From NCBI RefSeq assembly GCF_027579695.1, contig NC_083590.1, positions 19,423,799-19,487,798 on the forward strand: a stretch of 64,000 nt of DNA. The letters run 5' to 3'. Under the pieces are notes generated by a model that was not told the origin of the DNA, searched no databases, and saw only the letters and a list, made by a program, of their open reading frames with translations. Made by a program: the position numbers and the translations under genes. This DNA is from Neoarius graeffei. Taxonomy: Eukaryota > Chordata > Actinopteri > Siluriformes > Ariidae. Of the stretch, positions 1 to 12,300 are shown piece by piece (within the stretch, counting starts at the first letter, position 1; each line of letters begins with the position of its first letter).

Positions 1-1429
1 TAATGAGAGGGGGTGTGGTCTAATGACATCAACACCCTATATCAGGTGTGCATAATTATTAGGCAACCTCTTTTCCTCTGGCAAAATGGGTCAGAAGAGA
101 GATCTGATAGACTTTGAAATGTATAAAATTGTGAGATGTCTTGCAGACGGATGCAGCACTCTTGAAATTGCAAAGATGTTGAAACGTGATCACCGAACAA
201 TCAAGCGTTTCATTGCAAATAGTCAACAGGGTCGAAAGAAGCGTGTGGGGGAAAAAAGGCGCAAAATAACTGCACATGATCTGCGGAAAATCAAGCGTGA
301 AGCTAACAAGCAGCCATTAGCATCCAGTTCTGCCATATTCCAGAGTTGCAACATTCCTGGAGTGTCAAAGAGTACAAGGTGTGCAATACTGAGGGACATG
401 GCCAAGGTAAGGAAGGCTGAAAAACGACCACCACTGAGTAAGGCACACAAGATAAAACGTCAAGACTGGGCCAAGAAATATCTTAAGACTGATTTTTCTA
501 AGGTGCTGTGGTCTGATGAGATGAGAGTGACTCTTGATGGGCCAGATGGATGGGCCTGTGGCTGGATCAGTAATGGGCACAGAGCTCCGCTCCGACTCGG
601 ACGCCAGCAAGGTGGAGGTGGAGTACTGCTATGGGCTGGTATCATCAAAGACGAGCTTGTTGGACCTTTTCGAGTTGAGGATGGACTCAAACTCAACTCC
701 CAGACCTACTGCCAGTTCCTGGAAGAAACCTTCTTCAAGCAGTGGTATAGGAAAAAGTCAGCATCTTTCAAGAAGAACATGATTTTCATGCAGGATAACG
801 CTCCATCTCATGCGTCCAAATACTCCACTGCGTGGCTAGCCAGTAAAGGTCTGAAAGGTGAAAAAATAATGACATGGCCCCCTTGTTCACCTGACCTAAA
901 CCCCATAGAGAACCTGTGGTCCATTATAAAACGTGAGGTCTACAAAGAGGGAAAACAGTACACCTCTCTGAACAGCGTCTGGGAGGCCGTGGTTGCTGCT
1001 GCACACAATGTTGGTCGTGAACAGATAAAGAAATTGACAGAATCTATGGATGGAAGGCTTTTGAGTGTCCTCATGAAGAAGGGTGGCTATATTGGTCACT
1101 GATTTTGTTTTTGTTTTGTGTTTGAATGTCAGATATGTTTATTTGCAAATCTGGAGTTGTCATATCAGTGTACCTGGTGAAAATAAATAAGTGAAATGGC
1201 TACATATTTGGTTTTTATTAAGTTGCCTAATAATTCTGCACAGTGAAAGTTACCTGAACACATACATATTCTCCTAAAATGGCCAAAACTAAAAACGCCC
1301 CACTCTAACTTCCATACATATTCAGCTTTGATATTTATGAGTCTTTTTGTTTGATTGAGAACATAGTTGTTCAATAATAAAACTAATCCTCAAAAATACA
1401 ACTTGCCTAATAATTCTGCACTCCGTGTA
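1..1429 (+). mobile_element. Tc1-like DNA transposon, nearly complete (left end cut by window edge)
   Basis: An intact transposase gene is flanked by repeated terminal motifs. The right end reads TTGCCTAATAATTCTGCAC (1403-1421) followed by TCCGTGTA to about 1429. The same motif recurs internally at 1223-1241, and its inverted form ATTATTAGGCAAC sits near 57-69, just left of the gene. The outer left inverted repeat must lie before base 1. This layout, with an inner and an outer copy of the terminal motif, is seen in Tc1/mariner elements. The sequence shows the ends directly; the family name rests on the transposase. Confidence 0.9.
86..1102 (+). CDS. Tc1-like transposase, intact, DD37E-type spacing
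   Basis: This 338-residue frame is uninterrupted from ATG to stop, a normal length for Tc1/mariner transposases, which cut and paste the element at TA sites in the nucleus. The N-terminus (about 10-45) is a helix-turn-helix (LEIAKMLKRDHRTIKRF) and a basic stretch follows at 50-70 (GRKKRVGEKRRK). The catalytic acids appear to be D144 (LWSDE), D237 (MQDNAPSH) and E275 (DLNPIENLW). I count 37 residues between D237 and E275, so this is not a classic DD34E enzyme; a DD37E Tc1-like group (TRT) is known in vertebrates. There is no internal stop or frameshift. The neighbouring TRIM28-like gene is unrelated host DNA. Confidence 0.93.
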   Translation: MGQKRDLIDFEMYKIVRCLADGCSTLEIAKMLKRDHRTIKRFIANSQQGRKKRVGEKRRKITAHDLRKIKREANKQPLASSSAIFQSCNIPGVSKSTRCAILRDMAKVRKAEKRPPLSKAHKIKRQDWAKKYLKTDFSKVLWSDEMRVTLDGPDGWACGWISNGHRAPLRLGRQQGGGGVLLWAGIIKDELVGPFRVEDGLKLNSQTYCQFLEETFFKQWYRKKSASFKKNMIFMQDNAPSHASKYSTAWLASKGLKGEKIMTWPPCSPDLNPIENLWSIIKREVYKEGKQYTSLNSVWEAVVAAAHNVGREQIKKLTESMDGRLLSVLMKKGGYIGH

Positions 1430-1565
1430 TAAGTGTATCGATTCTAAAATGGCCCCAGACTGTTTTGGGAGCTTAAAGCATGGTAAAGTCACTTGGTTTA
1501 AAGGAGCAGTATCACCATTTTTAAAGGAGAACTGAAGGCAATTTTTTTTTTTATCAAAATTCTAC

Positions 1566-2355
1566 ACTAAGTAACTTTAAAAACGCACATTGATAAAACT
1601 TGCTGAATTCATGCTGAGTTTATCTCAAGAAGAAAAGAAATATATCACAATGGAAAAATAACTTCATTCCGCCCGAATAAGTTCCAAATCTGTGCTCAAA
1701 TCAGAATTTAAGGGAGTTGTACTCAATAACGTACAATATGACTCGGGTAGTCAATGACATGGACAGGCTTTAATTTTCAAACAAATTTTGCATACACTGT
1801 ACACACACAATCTTGCCTATAAATACCCGGGGGAAATGATGGGAAAATTGTCATTATTGAAGATGCCACGCCTAAGCCAAAATCAACGTGAACAGGCCAT
1901 CGGGATGTTGCGTGCCGGAAGTACACAGACAGAGGTCGCCCGGCACTTCGGTGTTCATCATTCAACCATTTCCCGTTTGAGTCAGCGTTACAGACAGACA
2001 GGGAGCACCAGGGATCGTCCACGCCCTGGTCAGCCTCGAGTCACGACGCCAGTTCAGGATCAGCACATCAGGCTAGCTCACCTCCGTGACAGATTCCTGA
2101 CACCCTCAATCACTGCTGCTGAGACCCCTGGACGACACAGACCCAGAATCTCCAGCATGACGGTCCGAACATGGACCAACTGTCACTTTGAATTTTTTTT
2201 ATTGTGAATTAATTCTTGAGTTTGACAATAAATGTCCTTTATCGATGTTTCAAGATGTGTGTGCATTACATACAATATCATAAATTTCAAATATATGCAT
2301 GGATCTAAAGTGATATCGTGTTGAATTCCATTGTGCGTTTTTAAAGTTACTTAGT
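1566..2355 (+). mobile_element. Tc1/mariner-like deletion derivative nested in the TTAA element
   Basis: Inverted repeats ACTAAGTAACTTTAAAAACG (1566 on) and its reverse complement (ending 2355) bound about 790 bp. TA-type flanks are approximate (TAC on the left, TATA on the right). Inside is a TATA-like run (CTATAAATA, about 1818) and the N-terminal third of a transposase. The catalytic part is missing, so the copy is an internally deleted, non-autonomous one. Confidence 0.75.
1863..2207 (+). pseudogene. N-terminal fragment of a Tc1-like transposase (HTH only)
   Basis: The frame begins MPRLSQNQREQAIGML and contains a clear paired-type helix-turn-helix (TEVARHFGVHHSTISRL) and a GRPR-like basic motif (RPRPGQPRVTT), as at the start of Tc1 transposases. 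It breaks down after about 100 residues and no DDE residues follow. It would bind ends at most and cannot catalyse transposition. It lies centrally between the inverted repeats at 1566 and 2355. Confidence 0.8.
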
Positions 2356-3335
2356 ATATATATCTCATTTTATTAAATATAGGAATGCATTTTTGATGGC
2401 TATTGTGTCACTGCTATAGCAAGTTCACTGTTTGAAATATGCTCTGTAATATATCAGTCCGTATGTCAAAGCAATGGCCGTAAACGAGATTCGTTGAGAC
2501 TTGTGCGAGACATCGTAGGACAGAAATAAAACGTACAGCGGAAATCAAAGTGACCGACATCTGCCAACGTTGTCAAAAGACGCGCGCGCCCTCTTTCGAA
2601 TGCTGATGTAATCAAGCCGGAAGTTTTGTTTGTTTTGATAGCAATCAGGAAAGTTTGAAAAAAGTCGGCAGTAATCGTCATTTAAGCTCGTTTTTGTGCA
2701 ATATTTTGTTTGGAAAACAGTTTTCAAAATGGCGGCACTGACACCTAGCTGACGCTTCACATTTCAAAGTCTCGTGAAGATCGCGCGGATAAGCGACGCC
2801 TGCTGTGGACCAAACGCACTAAATTCAACATGGCTAAAAACTGAATAGGCCGATAAGTATCATATTTAATTGCAATTAGTTGCCAATACGAGTCACGATA
2901 TACAGTAAGGTTACTAAAACCGAAAACGTAACTGAAGAACACGTTAATTAAGAAATAAAGTAAGTTTAAAAATGACTTCAGTTCTCCTTTAAGGTGCCTT
3001 CGGATATTTGTTCGGATTATTGTTTTGTTTTAATGTGTATTCATTTTTTTTCCTTCTTCCAAAGAAAAATGCATGTAGACAGAAAAAGTTGCAAAACCCT
3101 TGAAAATTGAACCTGAATGACTTTGGTTTGGGGCGGAGCTTATTTCAGGGCCGGAAAAATGTAAACAGGAGCGTGACTTAAAGAAATGAACCAAGCCTTT
3201 TGTTTTTTTCGGCATGACCACAGCACTTTTATTACAATTCATGATGCACTTATTTTACAATAAAGTGTTCTCTTTATGGCTATTGTAAGAAAATACTTCA
3301 CCATTTTTGACATCTTTTTATACTTCAATAAACAG

Positions 3336-3366
3336 GAAACGTGGTTGTCCTGGAATCCCTGGGAAG
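3336..3366 (+). CDS. trim28-like: Tentative small exon of the trim28-like gene
   Basis: These 31 bases lie between AATAAACAG and GTGAGT. With two trailing bases the phase fits the next exon, giving a junction that reads ESLG then R then DWLPRISL. Support is only splice signals and phase; the residues are too few to compare with family members. It could be a chance match. Confidence 0.4.
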
Positions 3367-6300
3367 GTGAGTGAGAGTCTGATTATGGTCTGTGTTTTCT
3401 TTATGTATTTATGAAGAGAAAAATGTAATTATCACCATCTCCCACAGAGACTGGCTGCCTCGGATCTCACTCTGCCGTTTATCCGTCCGTGATTATCCGT
3501 CTTTTTGTCCTCCTGCTTTGTGTGTTGTCCAGAGAGAACCTAGTGAAGGATTTCAGTTCAGTGTGATCCAGGAGGATGGACAGGTAACCAGCATGGTGTC
3601 GGTCTCGATCATGTCCTCTGAAACCATCAACAACAGTTAGGCGTTTGAATCCGTTTCTTTTGGTTTTACTAGGCCACAGCAGGACACAGTACAGCCATTC
3701 TCACCTTTAAAAGCGCAACCAAGCGCAACAGTTAGCTTAGCAGGGGAAAAAAAAAAGTTATTCATCTTTAGCTAAGATAGCTACATAAACAGGGCAGCAC
3801 GGTGGTGTAGTGGTTAGCACTGTCGCCTCACAGCAAGAAGGTCCGGGTTCGAGCCCCGTGGCCGGCGAGGGCCTTTCTGTGCGGAGTTTGCATGTTCTCC
3901 CCGTGTCCGCGTGGGTTTCCTCCGGGTGCTCCAGTTTCCCCCACAGTCCAAAGACATGCAGGTTAGGTTAACTGGTGACTCTAAATTGAGCGTAGGTGTG
4001 AATGTGAGTGTGAATGGTTGTCTGTGTCTATGTGTCAGCCCTGTGATGACCTGGCGACTTGTCCAGGGTGTACCCCGCCTTTCGCCCGTAGTCAGCTGGG
4101 ATAGGCTCCAGCTTGCCTGCGACCCTGTAGAACAGGATAAAGCGGCTAGAGATAATGAGATGAGATGAGGTACATAAACGCAGGACTATGCTAACATTGC
4201 TGGTTAAGTAGTTAGCTTAGCAAATCTAACCTCTCTTGCAGTTATTTAACTTTAGCATCATGCTAGCTAAAGTTCCAGTCAGTAACTCTACTATGCTGTA
4301 TAATGTAATTAAACCAAGAAGTAGCAGGTGAGTTAGCATTAGGCTAACTAGCATGTGAGGTAAAGGAGAAGTCAGGGTTGTGAGGGAAAAGTAGGTCCGC
4401 TATGAAGTGTTTTAAAAACAGATTTTGTTAGCAAGTTCACGAGAAAAAAAAGCTATTTTGCTGAGGTAATCCCAGTAGTCGTGTGTGCTAGTGAGCGAGC
4501 TAGCAAGTGTTAGCTTGAAATAGAAACAGACATTGGGTGAGGATTAGAAAAGAATCTGCATTCATTTTATTCTGGTTTAATATCCTTTTTTTTACTTTAT
4601 GCCTATTTGTTTTACAGCTAGCATGCTAGCTACCTAGTTTAGTGTATTTCTTTGTCTTTCTCTCTTACTATCTATCCCTGTCTTTGTCCTCTCTGTCCAT
4701 CTGTCACTCTATCTCTCTCGCTTTGTCCTCTGTCCATCTTTCTCTTCATCCTCTGTGTCCATCTCTCTTGCGCTCTTGCTTTGTCCTCCCTCTTTCCATT
4801 GCGCTTTGTGTCTCTCTCTCTCTCTCTCCGTCCTCTTTCTATCTTTTTGTCCTCACTGTTTGTCTCTCTCCATCTTTTTCTTCGTCCCTCTCTCTGTCCT
4901 GTCTATCTTTCTTTCGCTCTCTATCTCTCTCGCTTTGTCTTCCCTTTCCATCGCCCTTTTTGTCCCTCTCTCGCTTCCTTTGTCTCTGTCCATTTCTCTC
5001 ACTCTTTGTCCTATCTGTCCGTCTTTCTTGCTTTGTCCTCCTTTTCCATCATTCTTTTTGTCTCTCTCGCTTTGTCCTCTTTCCATCTGTCTTGCTCTCA
5101 ATCTCTCTCGCTTTGTCCTCTTTCCATCTTTGTCTCTTTTTCCTCTGTCTGTCTCTCTCGCTTTGTCCTCCCACTTTCCATCACTCTGTCCTCTGTCCAT
5201 CTTTCACTCTCTCTTGCTTTGTCCTCCCTTTCCATCATGCTTTCTTTGTGTCTCTTTCCATCTGTCTTCTCTTCTCTCTGTCTCCCTCTTTCTCAGTAAT
5301 GTTTTTATTTTATTTTTTTTAGTAAAAGGTTATAATCTAATATACAGTGTTAATTTCTCCTTAACACGATTCCGCCTCTTCAGTCTGTTGTTCCCAGATG
5401 CCTGTCTCACCCCCTGCTGGTCAAAAAGCGACACTGCGCTGCCTGCAGGATCTCAGGGCAACTCTTCCAGTGCTGTGTGTGCCAAAGGGCTTTCCACAGA
5501 GAGTGTCACTTACCGCTGATCTCCTTAACCAAGTGGGTGTCTCTCTCTCTCACACACACACACAACCTCTGTCTAACATTACATAAATATTAATGCAGAG
5601 AAAATGATTCATATTGAGATTTCGTCTATACGCACCTGCATGAGCTGATTTTTGAGTTTCTTCCTTTAGATTTTACTGTTGCACTGTAGTGTCTGCGTCG
5701 CTGTTGCACTGTAGTGTCTGCGTCGCTGTTGCACTGTAGTGTCTGCGTCGCTGTTGCGCTGTAGTGTCTGCGTCGCTGTTGCGCTGTAGTGTCTGCGTCG
5801 CTGTTGCGCTGTAGTGTCTGCGTCGCTGTTGCGCTGTAGTGTCTGCGTCGCTGTTGCGCTGTAGTGTCTGCGTCGCTGTTGCGCTGTAGTGTCTGCGTCG
5901 CTGTTGCGCTGTAGTGTCTGCGTCGCTGTTGCGCTGTAGTGTCAGATTCTTCTTCTTGGCTGATAAAGTGGAACCTGATGTGGTCTTCTGCTGTTGGAGC
6001 TCATCCGCCTCAAGGGCCGATGTGTTGTCCATTCTGAGATACTTTTCTGTTCACCACATGTTTTGTTTTGGTTTTTTTTGAGCTACCATAGCCTTACCTA
6101 GCCTCAAAACAGTCTCGGCGGTGTTCTCCCATACCACAGAGCTGCCGTAGCTCACTGGATGTTTTTTGTTTTCTGCACCACTCTGTGTAAACACTAGAAA
6201 CTATATTGTTTGATGTGAACGTTAGCTGAAGCTCTTGTATCTACATGATTTTATGTCTTGCGCTGCTGCCATATGACCTAATAAAGCGCTCAGTCTGTGT

Positions 6301-9300
6301 AAGTAAGATTCCTTCCTAAAACCCATTGCAGGACTGATCAGTGGCAGTGCGTGCTATGCCGAGATTTCTCTCACACCGGAGATCGTGATGTGGATCCACA
6401 ATCCGCTGCTTCTCCCTGTCTCAGTCTGTATGAGCAGAGGGTGAGGGTCGCGCTCCATCTTTACCTACACGCCGACACCTCGGCCTTCACTATAACTGAT
6501 TTTTCTGCCTTGACTTTGTATTCTTTACAGAAATGTGAGTACCTGCTGCTGTCTCTCAGCTGCCATAAACACAGCTCAACCCTCTACAGGTCCGCTACGG
6601 TAAGCCCAAGATATGTCTCTCTCTCACACACAGCATCTACTTCCTGTTTTCAAAGAGAATAAACACCATAGAACACTGCAACATCAGTACGAGGATTTTG
6701 TTATTCTTCAGGAAAACTTCAAGAAGGATGAGGATCACTGCTAGCCTTTAGATCTACACCTGTTAAATTCTTGATTCTGATTGGTCAGAAAGTGTCGGTT
6801 AATTTTAAAAACTATAACAGCAGCTCGGATAGAAGGTTGAATGAAGAACAGTCAGGTCTTGATGTGATGGAAGCAGGAAAAATGGGCGAGTGTAAGGATC
6901 TGAGAGACTCTGATAAGGACCAAATTGTGGTGGCGAGATGACTGGGTCTGAGCATTGAACAAAATGGCACATCTTGTGGGGTGTTCCTGGTATGTAGTGG
7001 TTAATACCTACCAAAAGTGGTCCAAGGATCCAAAGGACAACCGGTGAACCGGTGACAGCTTCATGGTTGTCGAAGGCTCATTGATTCACATGGGGCATGA
7101 AGGTGAGCCCACATGGTCCAATCCTACAGGAGAGCTACTTTGGTACAAACTGCTGAAAAAGTTCATGCTGACACCTTTGTGTTTTAGCCAGCATTAACTT
7201 TTTCAGCAGTTTGTGCTACAGGAGCGCTTCTGTAGGATTGGACCATATGGGATAGCCTTCATGCACAGTGTGCAGTGCGTTTACATGCACATAGAGAAAA
7301 TCGAATTTCTGCCGTAGCTCGACTGAAATCGAAGTTCTAAATGGCATGTAAACACCTTAGCTCGGCTGAAATCGAACCGAACTGGATTTCTCGTAATTGA
7401 GCTACACGACCTAGATTATGCGATTGTAGCCGAGCTACTTGGTGCATGTAAACCCTGTCGAGCTACTTACTTCAGCACTGCCCCTTCCGGGAGTGACGAG
7501 ACCACAAGCGGGAAACACAACAGCCTCGGTCGGCATGACAACAGTAGTAGAAACGTGCACTTCTGGAGCAATGAGGAGATAGAGTTCATGCTCATGACAC
7601 GAACATGACTCTATGCAATTTCTTAAATAAACTATACAACATGGCAAACATGTTAGATTTCTGTTATAATTACGTGAAAAGAAGCTGTTGTTACGCGAAT
7701 ATCCAACTTTTAATTGCACAGCGCAAGAAAACTGGGTCCGTGGCTCGCGGCCATGTTGTGACGTCAGCGGGAGAACACGCTGCGGTTCACTGGCTGTTCT
7801 ACTCAATGGAAATGGCGCATGAAAACGCCGGTGAACTCTCTAGTGCTAGCTCTTCCTCTTCTGGGAGTCTAGAATTGATCTCTTCCGAATAGAATCTATG
7901 ATAGCCTACCCTCTTTACCCTTTGCCTCTCGTTGCTAGGCGGCAGTTACATAATTGTAATTGTAATTTATTTCATATCAGGGACAGTGCACAAAAAAAAA
8001 AAAAAACATTAATCTTGTACAAGATAATATGCTTTGTGCCAGGTTATAGCAGATTGCTACTTTCTGCCTGCAGTCCCTGGGCAGGCTGATGGAATAATAA
8101 ATATATTTTAAAAAAAAAACATTAATAATAAAAACAAATAAAATTACAGAACACAGATTGTAAAGCTAAACTACTATCTCCACCAACCATAACACACAGA
8201 CGTTAACACACACATGCTGTACAAACACACACTCACCCAACACACAGTCACCCACAACCACAACACAGACATTAACATACACACACACACACACATTTCA
8301 TGGATGTGTACACTCCTGACTTGACACTAGCCAGCGCTTAACAAGATGTGAGAAGGTGTGTGGGCTTCTACAAGAAATAATTTCCGATGGCAGAGTATTC
8401 CACTCAGTCATGGCTATACAGGAGAAAGTTGACTTTCCAAATGCCGTTTTACGTTGGGGTACACTACACTCACCCCTTGTTATAGATCTTGTATTTCTTG
8501 TTGATCGCTCAGAACGAAGAGTAACACATTTTTTCAAAGGGGGAGCTACAGCATTATAAATGATTTTAAAAAGCAAATAAACATTTGAATGCTTGATTAA
8601 GTTATCAAAATTTAGAATACCATATTTGTTAAGTATCTGACAATGATGGTAATGACGTGGCTTTTTATCATGAATTTTGAAGGCACTGTTATATAATGAT
8701 TTAAGTGGTTTTAGAATAGTTTTATTTGACTGGGACCAACTTGTAATACAATACAGAAAATGTGGTATAATCATGGCATTTAAATACATGCTGGAGGCCT
8801 CAATGGAAAGAGAATTTCTTATGAATCTAAAATTGGCTAAATTGAATTTCAGTGTGTTTGCCAACTTTTTCACGTGATGTTTAAACGTGAGGGTTGGATC
8901 AAGAGTAACCCCTAGATATTTGAATTTATTTACATTCTCAATTTTTTGCCCATTTACCGTGACGTTGGGACACACCTTGAACACATTTCTATTTGTAAAA
9001 AACATGGTGACAGTTTTTTCTAAATTTAAAGTAAGGCAAGAATCACGTAACCATAAAGTGACCTGTTGCATTGATTTTGATAATTTTCCCATGGGTATAT
9101 AAGACAGTATCATCAGCATACATTATTATGCTGACATCACCACACATGGTGGGCAGGTCATTTTTATATATATACTAAAGAGTAATGGTCCCAAAATGGA
9201 CCCTTGTGGGACTCCCAGTGTGCACGCCTTTAGTGGGGAAACTATATTATTTACACGTACACACTGGTGACGATTACTAAGGTATGATTTGATCCAATTT

Positions 9301-12300
9301 TGGGTGTGTAATGAGAGATTGTAATTACCAAGTTTGTCAAGCAGTTTATTATGATTTACAGTATCGAAAGCCTTGTGCAGATCTAAAAAGACCGCGCCAA
9401 CCACTCCTCCTTGATCCAAGTTGTTTTTTATGTCCTCAAGGAGGTAGCAACAGGCGGTGTCGGTAGAATGTTTTTTCTTGAATCCAAACTGCAGAGGATG
9501 CAATAGTGCGTTGGATTCAAGATGGGCAGTGAGTTGTTCTGCCACTACCTTTTCTATGACTTTCGACGCTGCTGGAAGGATACTGATGGGGCGGTAGTTA
9601 CAGGCCTCCTGAACATTGCCAGATTTATGAACTGGAGTCACTATAGCTGTTTTAAAGGTGCTGGGGAAAATGCCTTCCTTTATAGATTGATTAATTATTG
9701 TAGTTAGTGGTGGAACGACAGTGTCTTTGTGCAGCTTTAAAAAAAGCAGTGTCCAAGCAATGTATGTCCTTGGCCTTGCTGTTTGACAGGTTCGATAGGA
9801 TTTTATCAACTTTTGCCTCAGTTATTGTATGCAGGTCAAATACAGGCCCTTCATAGGTAACTGGATGTGGAGGGTCTATTACTGGATACATCAGGCTAAG
9901 TTGTTGCACAGAATTTAAAAAATAATCATTAAAATGAGTAGCAACAGCTTGGCTATCATTTACTATTGAGCCATTTACCTTCAGCTGAATGCTCTCGTGT
10001 ATCTTTTTTTCCTTCCCAAGTAATTTATCAATGCAATTCCATAGTTTTTTGCTGTTACCTTTGGCATCCCTAATGAGATCCAAATAAAACGTTGCTCTAG
10101 CCACTCTAAATTGCTGTGTAACTTTGTTTCTTAAACTTTTAAAAATCAGATAATCAGTATTAAGTCGAGATTTTAAAAACTTTTTTAGAGCGGCATCCCT
10201 CTTTTTCATTATGTCCCATAAATGGTTATTGAACCAGGGAAGGTTGTGTTTATTGTTCTGTTTCTTAGATCTTGTTTTTGTATATCTTAGAACAATAGCC
10301 TTAAAGGCCATCATTAAATCAGAACCAGCCTGTTCACAGGATTTATTATCCACTATACCAGACCATCTTGTTTCCTTTATCTCTTTACCCATATGCGCCA
10401 GATCTTTCTTTGATATGAAAGATGTACTAGGATTATTTTTTTGTGATATGTTGATTCCGAAAACGTGACTTAGTTAGCTTCCTGGCTACCAATGTCAAAT
10501 TATGATCTGATAAAACGGTGATCAAGTTATAGGTTTTAGGCCCAATTCTAATTTCTACCCCTTCCCCTCCCCCTTCCCCTTGGCCCTTCCCCTTGAAACT
10601 GAGCTACAAGGGATAGGGCTTGAAATTCAACCCTTACGTATTGGGATAGCCCTTCAACGATCGCATACGTCATCGCGTACCTCCGTCAGCGTTTACGTTA
10701 GCAAAACGCGACCAAATGCGTCATTGGCTGCGACCAGCCGCTACAGTCAGAGCCAGAGGCAGAACCAGAAATCTCTGCTGGCAGGGTGTGATTTGTTAAC
10801 TAACACCACTGAATGGGATATCTTTGGCGCTTCGTGCACCACATCCGACAGAATGAGGTGTCAGAACACTCATGTAAACAATAAAAGCGAGAATAACAGA
10901 ACAAAACGTACGCAGTCAAGCAACCGAAAATAATACTCACTCCCAAAGCTTTTTAGCAGCAGCTTGGATTTCAGAAATCGCTGCTCATTCTCAGCTCGAA
11001 AGCGAATCAAGCAGCGTGTTTCCTCTGGATAACAACTTAAAACACGTAAATAATGGAGAAAATACATTTATGACAATCTTTCGCCGCGGGAACCGCCATC
11101 TTTCTGAAATCCCCATGAAATCTCGCTGAAATCCGCATGGCATTGTGGGAAATCACTCAAACCCCTTCGTTCGGAGTCAGCTCCAGGAAAATCTCCGTTT
11201 GGAGGGGTACAGAAGCCCTACCCCTTCCCCTACCCCTCCGCGTTAACTGGGATTGGGATACCCCTACCCCTTCACGTGAACGCGCAAAATGGAGGGGAAG
11301 GGCCAAGGGGTTGGGCCAAGGGGTGAAATGGGATTCGGCCTTAGTAATCCTGTCTGGTTTATTTGTAAATATAAGGTCTATAAGAGTTTGAGAGGACTTT
11401 GTTAATCTTGTGGATTTACTTATCATTTGAGTCATCTGAAACATTTCCTTTTTTTTTTTTTTTAAAGATTTTTTTTTGGGCTTTTTCACCTTTATTGGAT
11501 AGGACAGTGTAGAGACAGGACAGGAAATGATCGGAGAGAGAGACGGGGAGGGATCGGGAAATGACCTCAGGTCGGAATTGAACCCGGGTCCCCGGATTTA
11601 TGGTATGGCGCCTTAGTCACCTGAGCCACGACGCCCCCTATCTGAAACATTTCCATTTCATCCTTGAGCTTTTTCCTACGCATTTTATCGAGCCAATTTA
11701 AATTAAAATCTCCCATGAGTATCATTTCACCCCCTGCATACTGTTTAAGGACATCAGATATGTAATTAAAAAAGTCATTTGTAGCGGTTGGGGGTCAGTA
11801 AACGACAAACACAACAAAAAACATTTGAGGGGATAATGTTATTTTTACCCCTACACATTCTAGGTTGCTTGCGGGCAGTTGTACCTGCTCGCTTTGCAGA
11901 GTGTCTTTCACATAAATCAAAACCCCACCCCCTTTCCCCATAGTTCTATCACGTCTGTATACATTATAACCAGGGACACTAAAAACAGATTGAGGAGTTG
12001 TAGGCATCAGCCAAGTTTCAGTGAGACGCAGATAATCAATGTTTGAGTCCGTTAGTAGGTGTTGGAGTTGTTCAGTCTTTGATATGACACTACGTGTGTT
12101 TAAATGTCCACCAAAAACGCCCTTCGGTTTTGTATTCGGGTTCCATAGTACGCGTGCATGATTAACAGTCTGAAAAAGTTTTGTTTGCTGTTGTTTAGCA
12201 GACACATTGTCGAGTCGCTTGATATTAGCCTTAGCAGAGATCGATGTTTTCAGGCATTCAGACAGACAGATTGTAGAAAAGTTATTACCTCGAAATCCTG

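Larger units (their letters stand above)
1525..2988. mobile_element. TTAA-flanked non-autonomous DNA transposon, copy 1 (Kolobok-like?)
   Basis: Inverted ends AGGAGAACTGAAGG (1525 on) and CTTCAGTTCTCCT (to 2988) are each bounded by TTAA (1521-1524 and 2989-2992). TTAA duplications are known for piggyBac and Kolobok elements. The termini start AGG rather than the CCC usual for piggyBac, so Kolobok is my preferred guess. The inside right of 2480 matches, in reverse orientation, the copies at 15979-17146 and 40593-41260. No transposase for this family is seen. The left part is occupied by a nested Tc1-like element. Confidence 0.8.

Noticed and set aside
4642-5519. Three overlapping long open frames (up to 254 codons) and one antisense
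   Set aside because: They come from a stop-poor polypyrimidine tract; composition is almost only Ser, Leu, Phe, Cys, Pro; no splice or domain support.
5673-6032. 119-codon minus-strand frame across the 25-bp array
   Set aside because: It is made of the tandem repeat read in three frames and has no domain or promoter evidence.
6711-6754. Possible alternative terminal exon of the trim28-like gene (acceptor ATTCTTCAG, then ENFKKDEDHC and stop)
   Set aside because: It would truncate the bromodomain-like region, while the exon at 15606 joins in phase and continues the family pattern.
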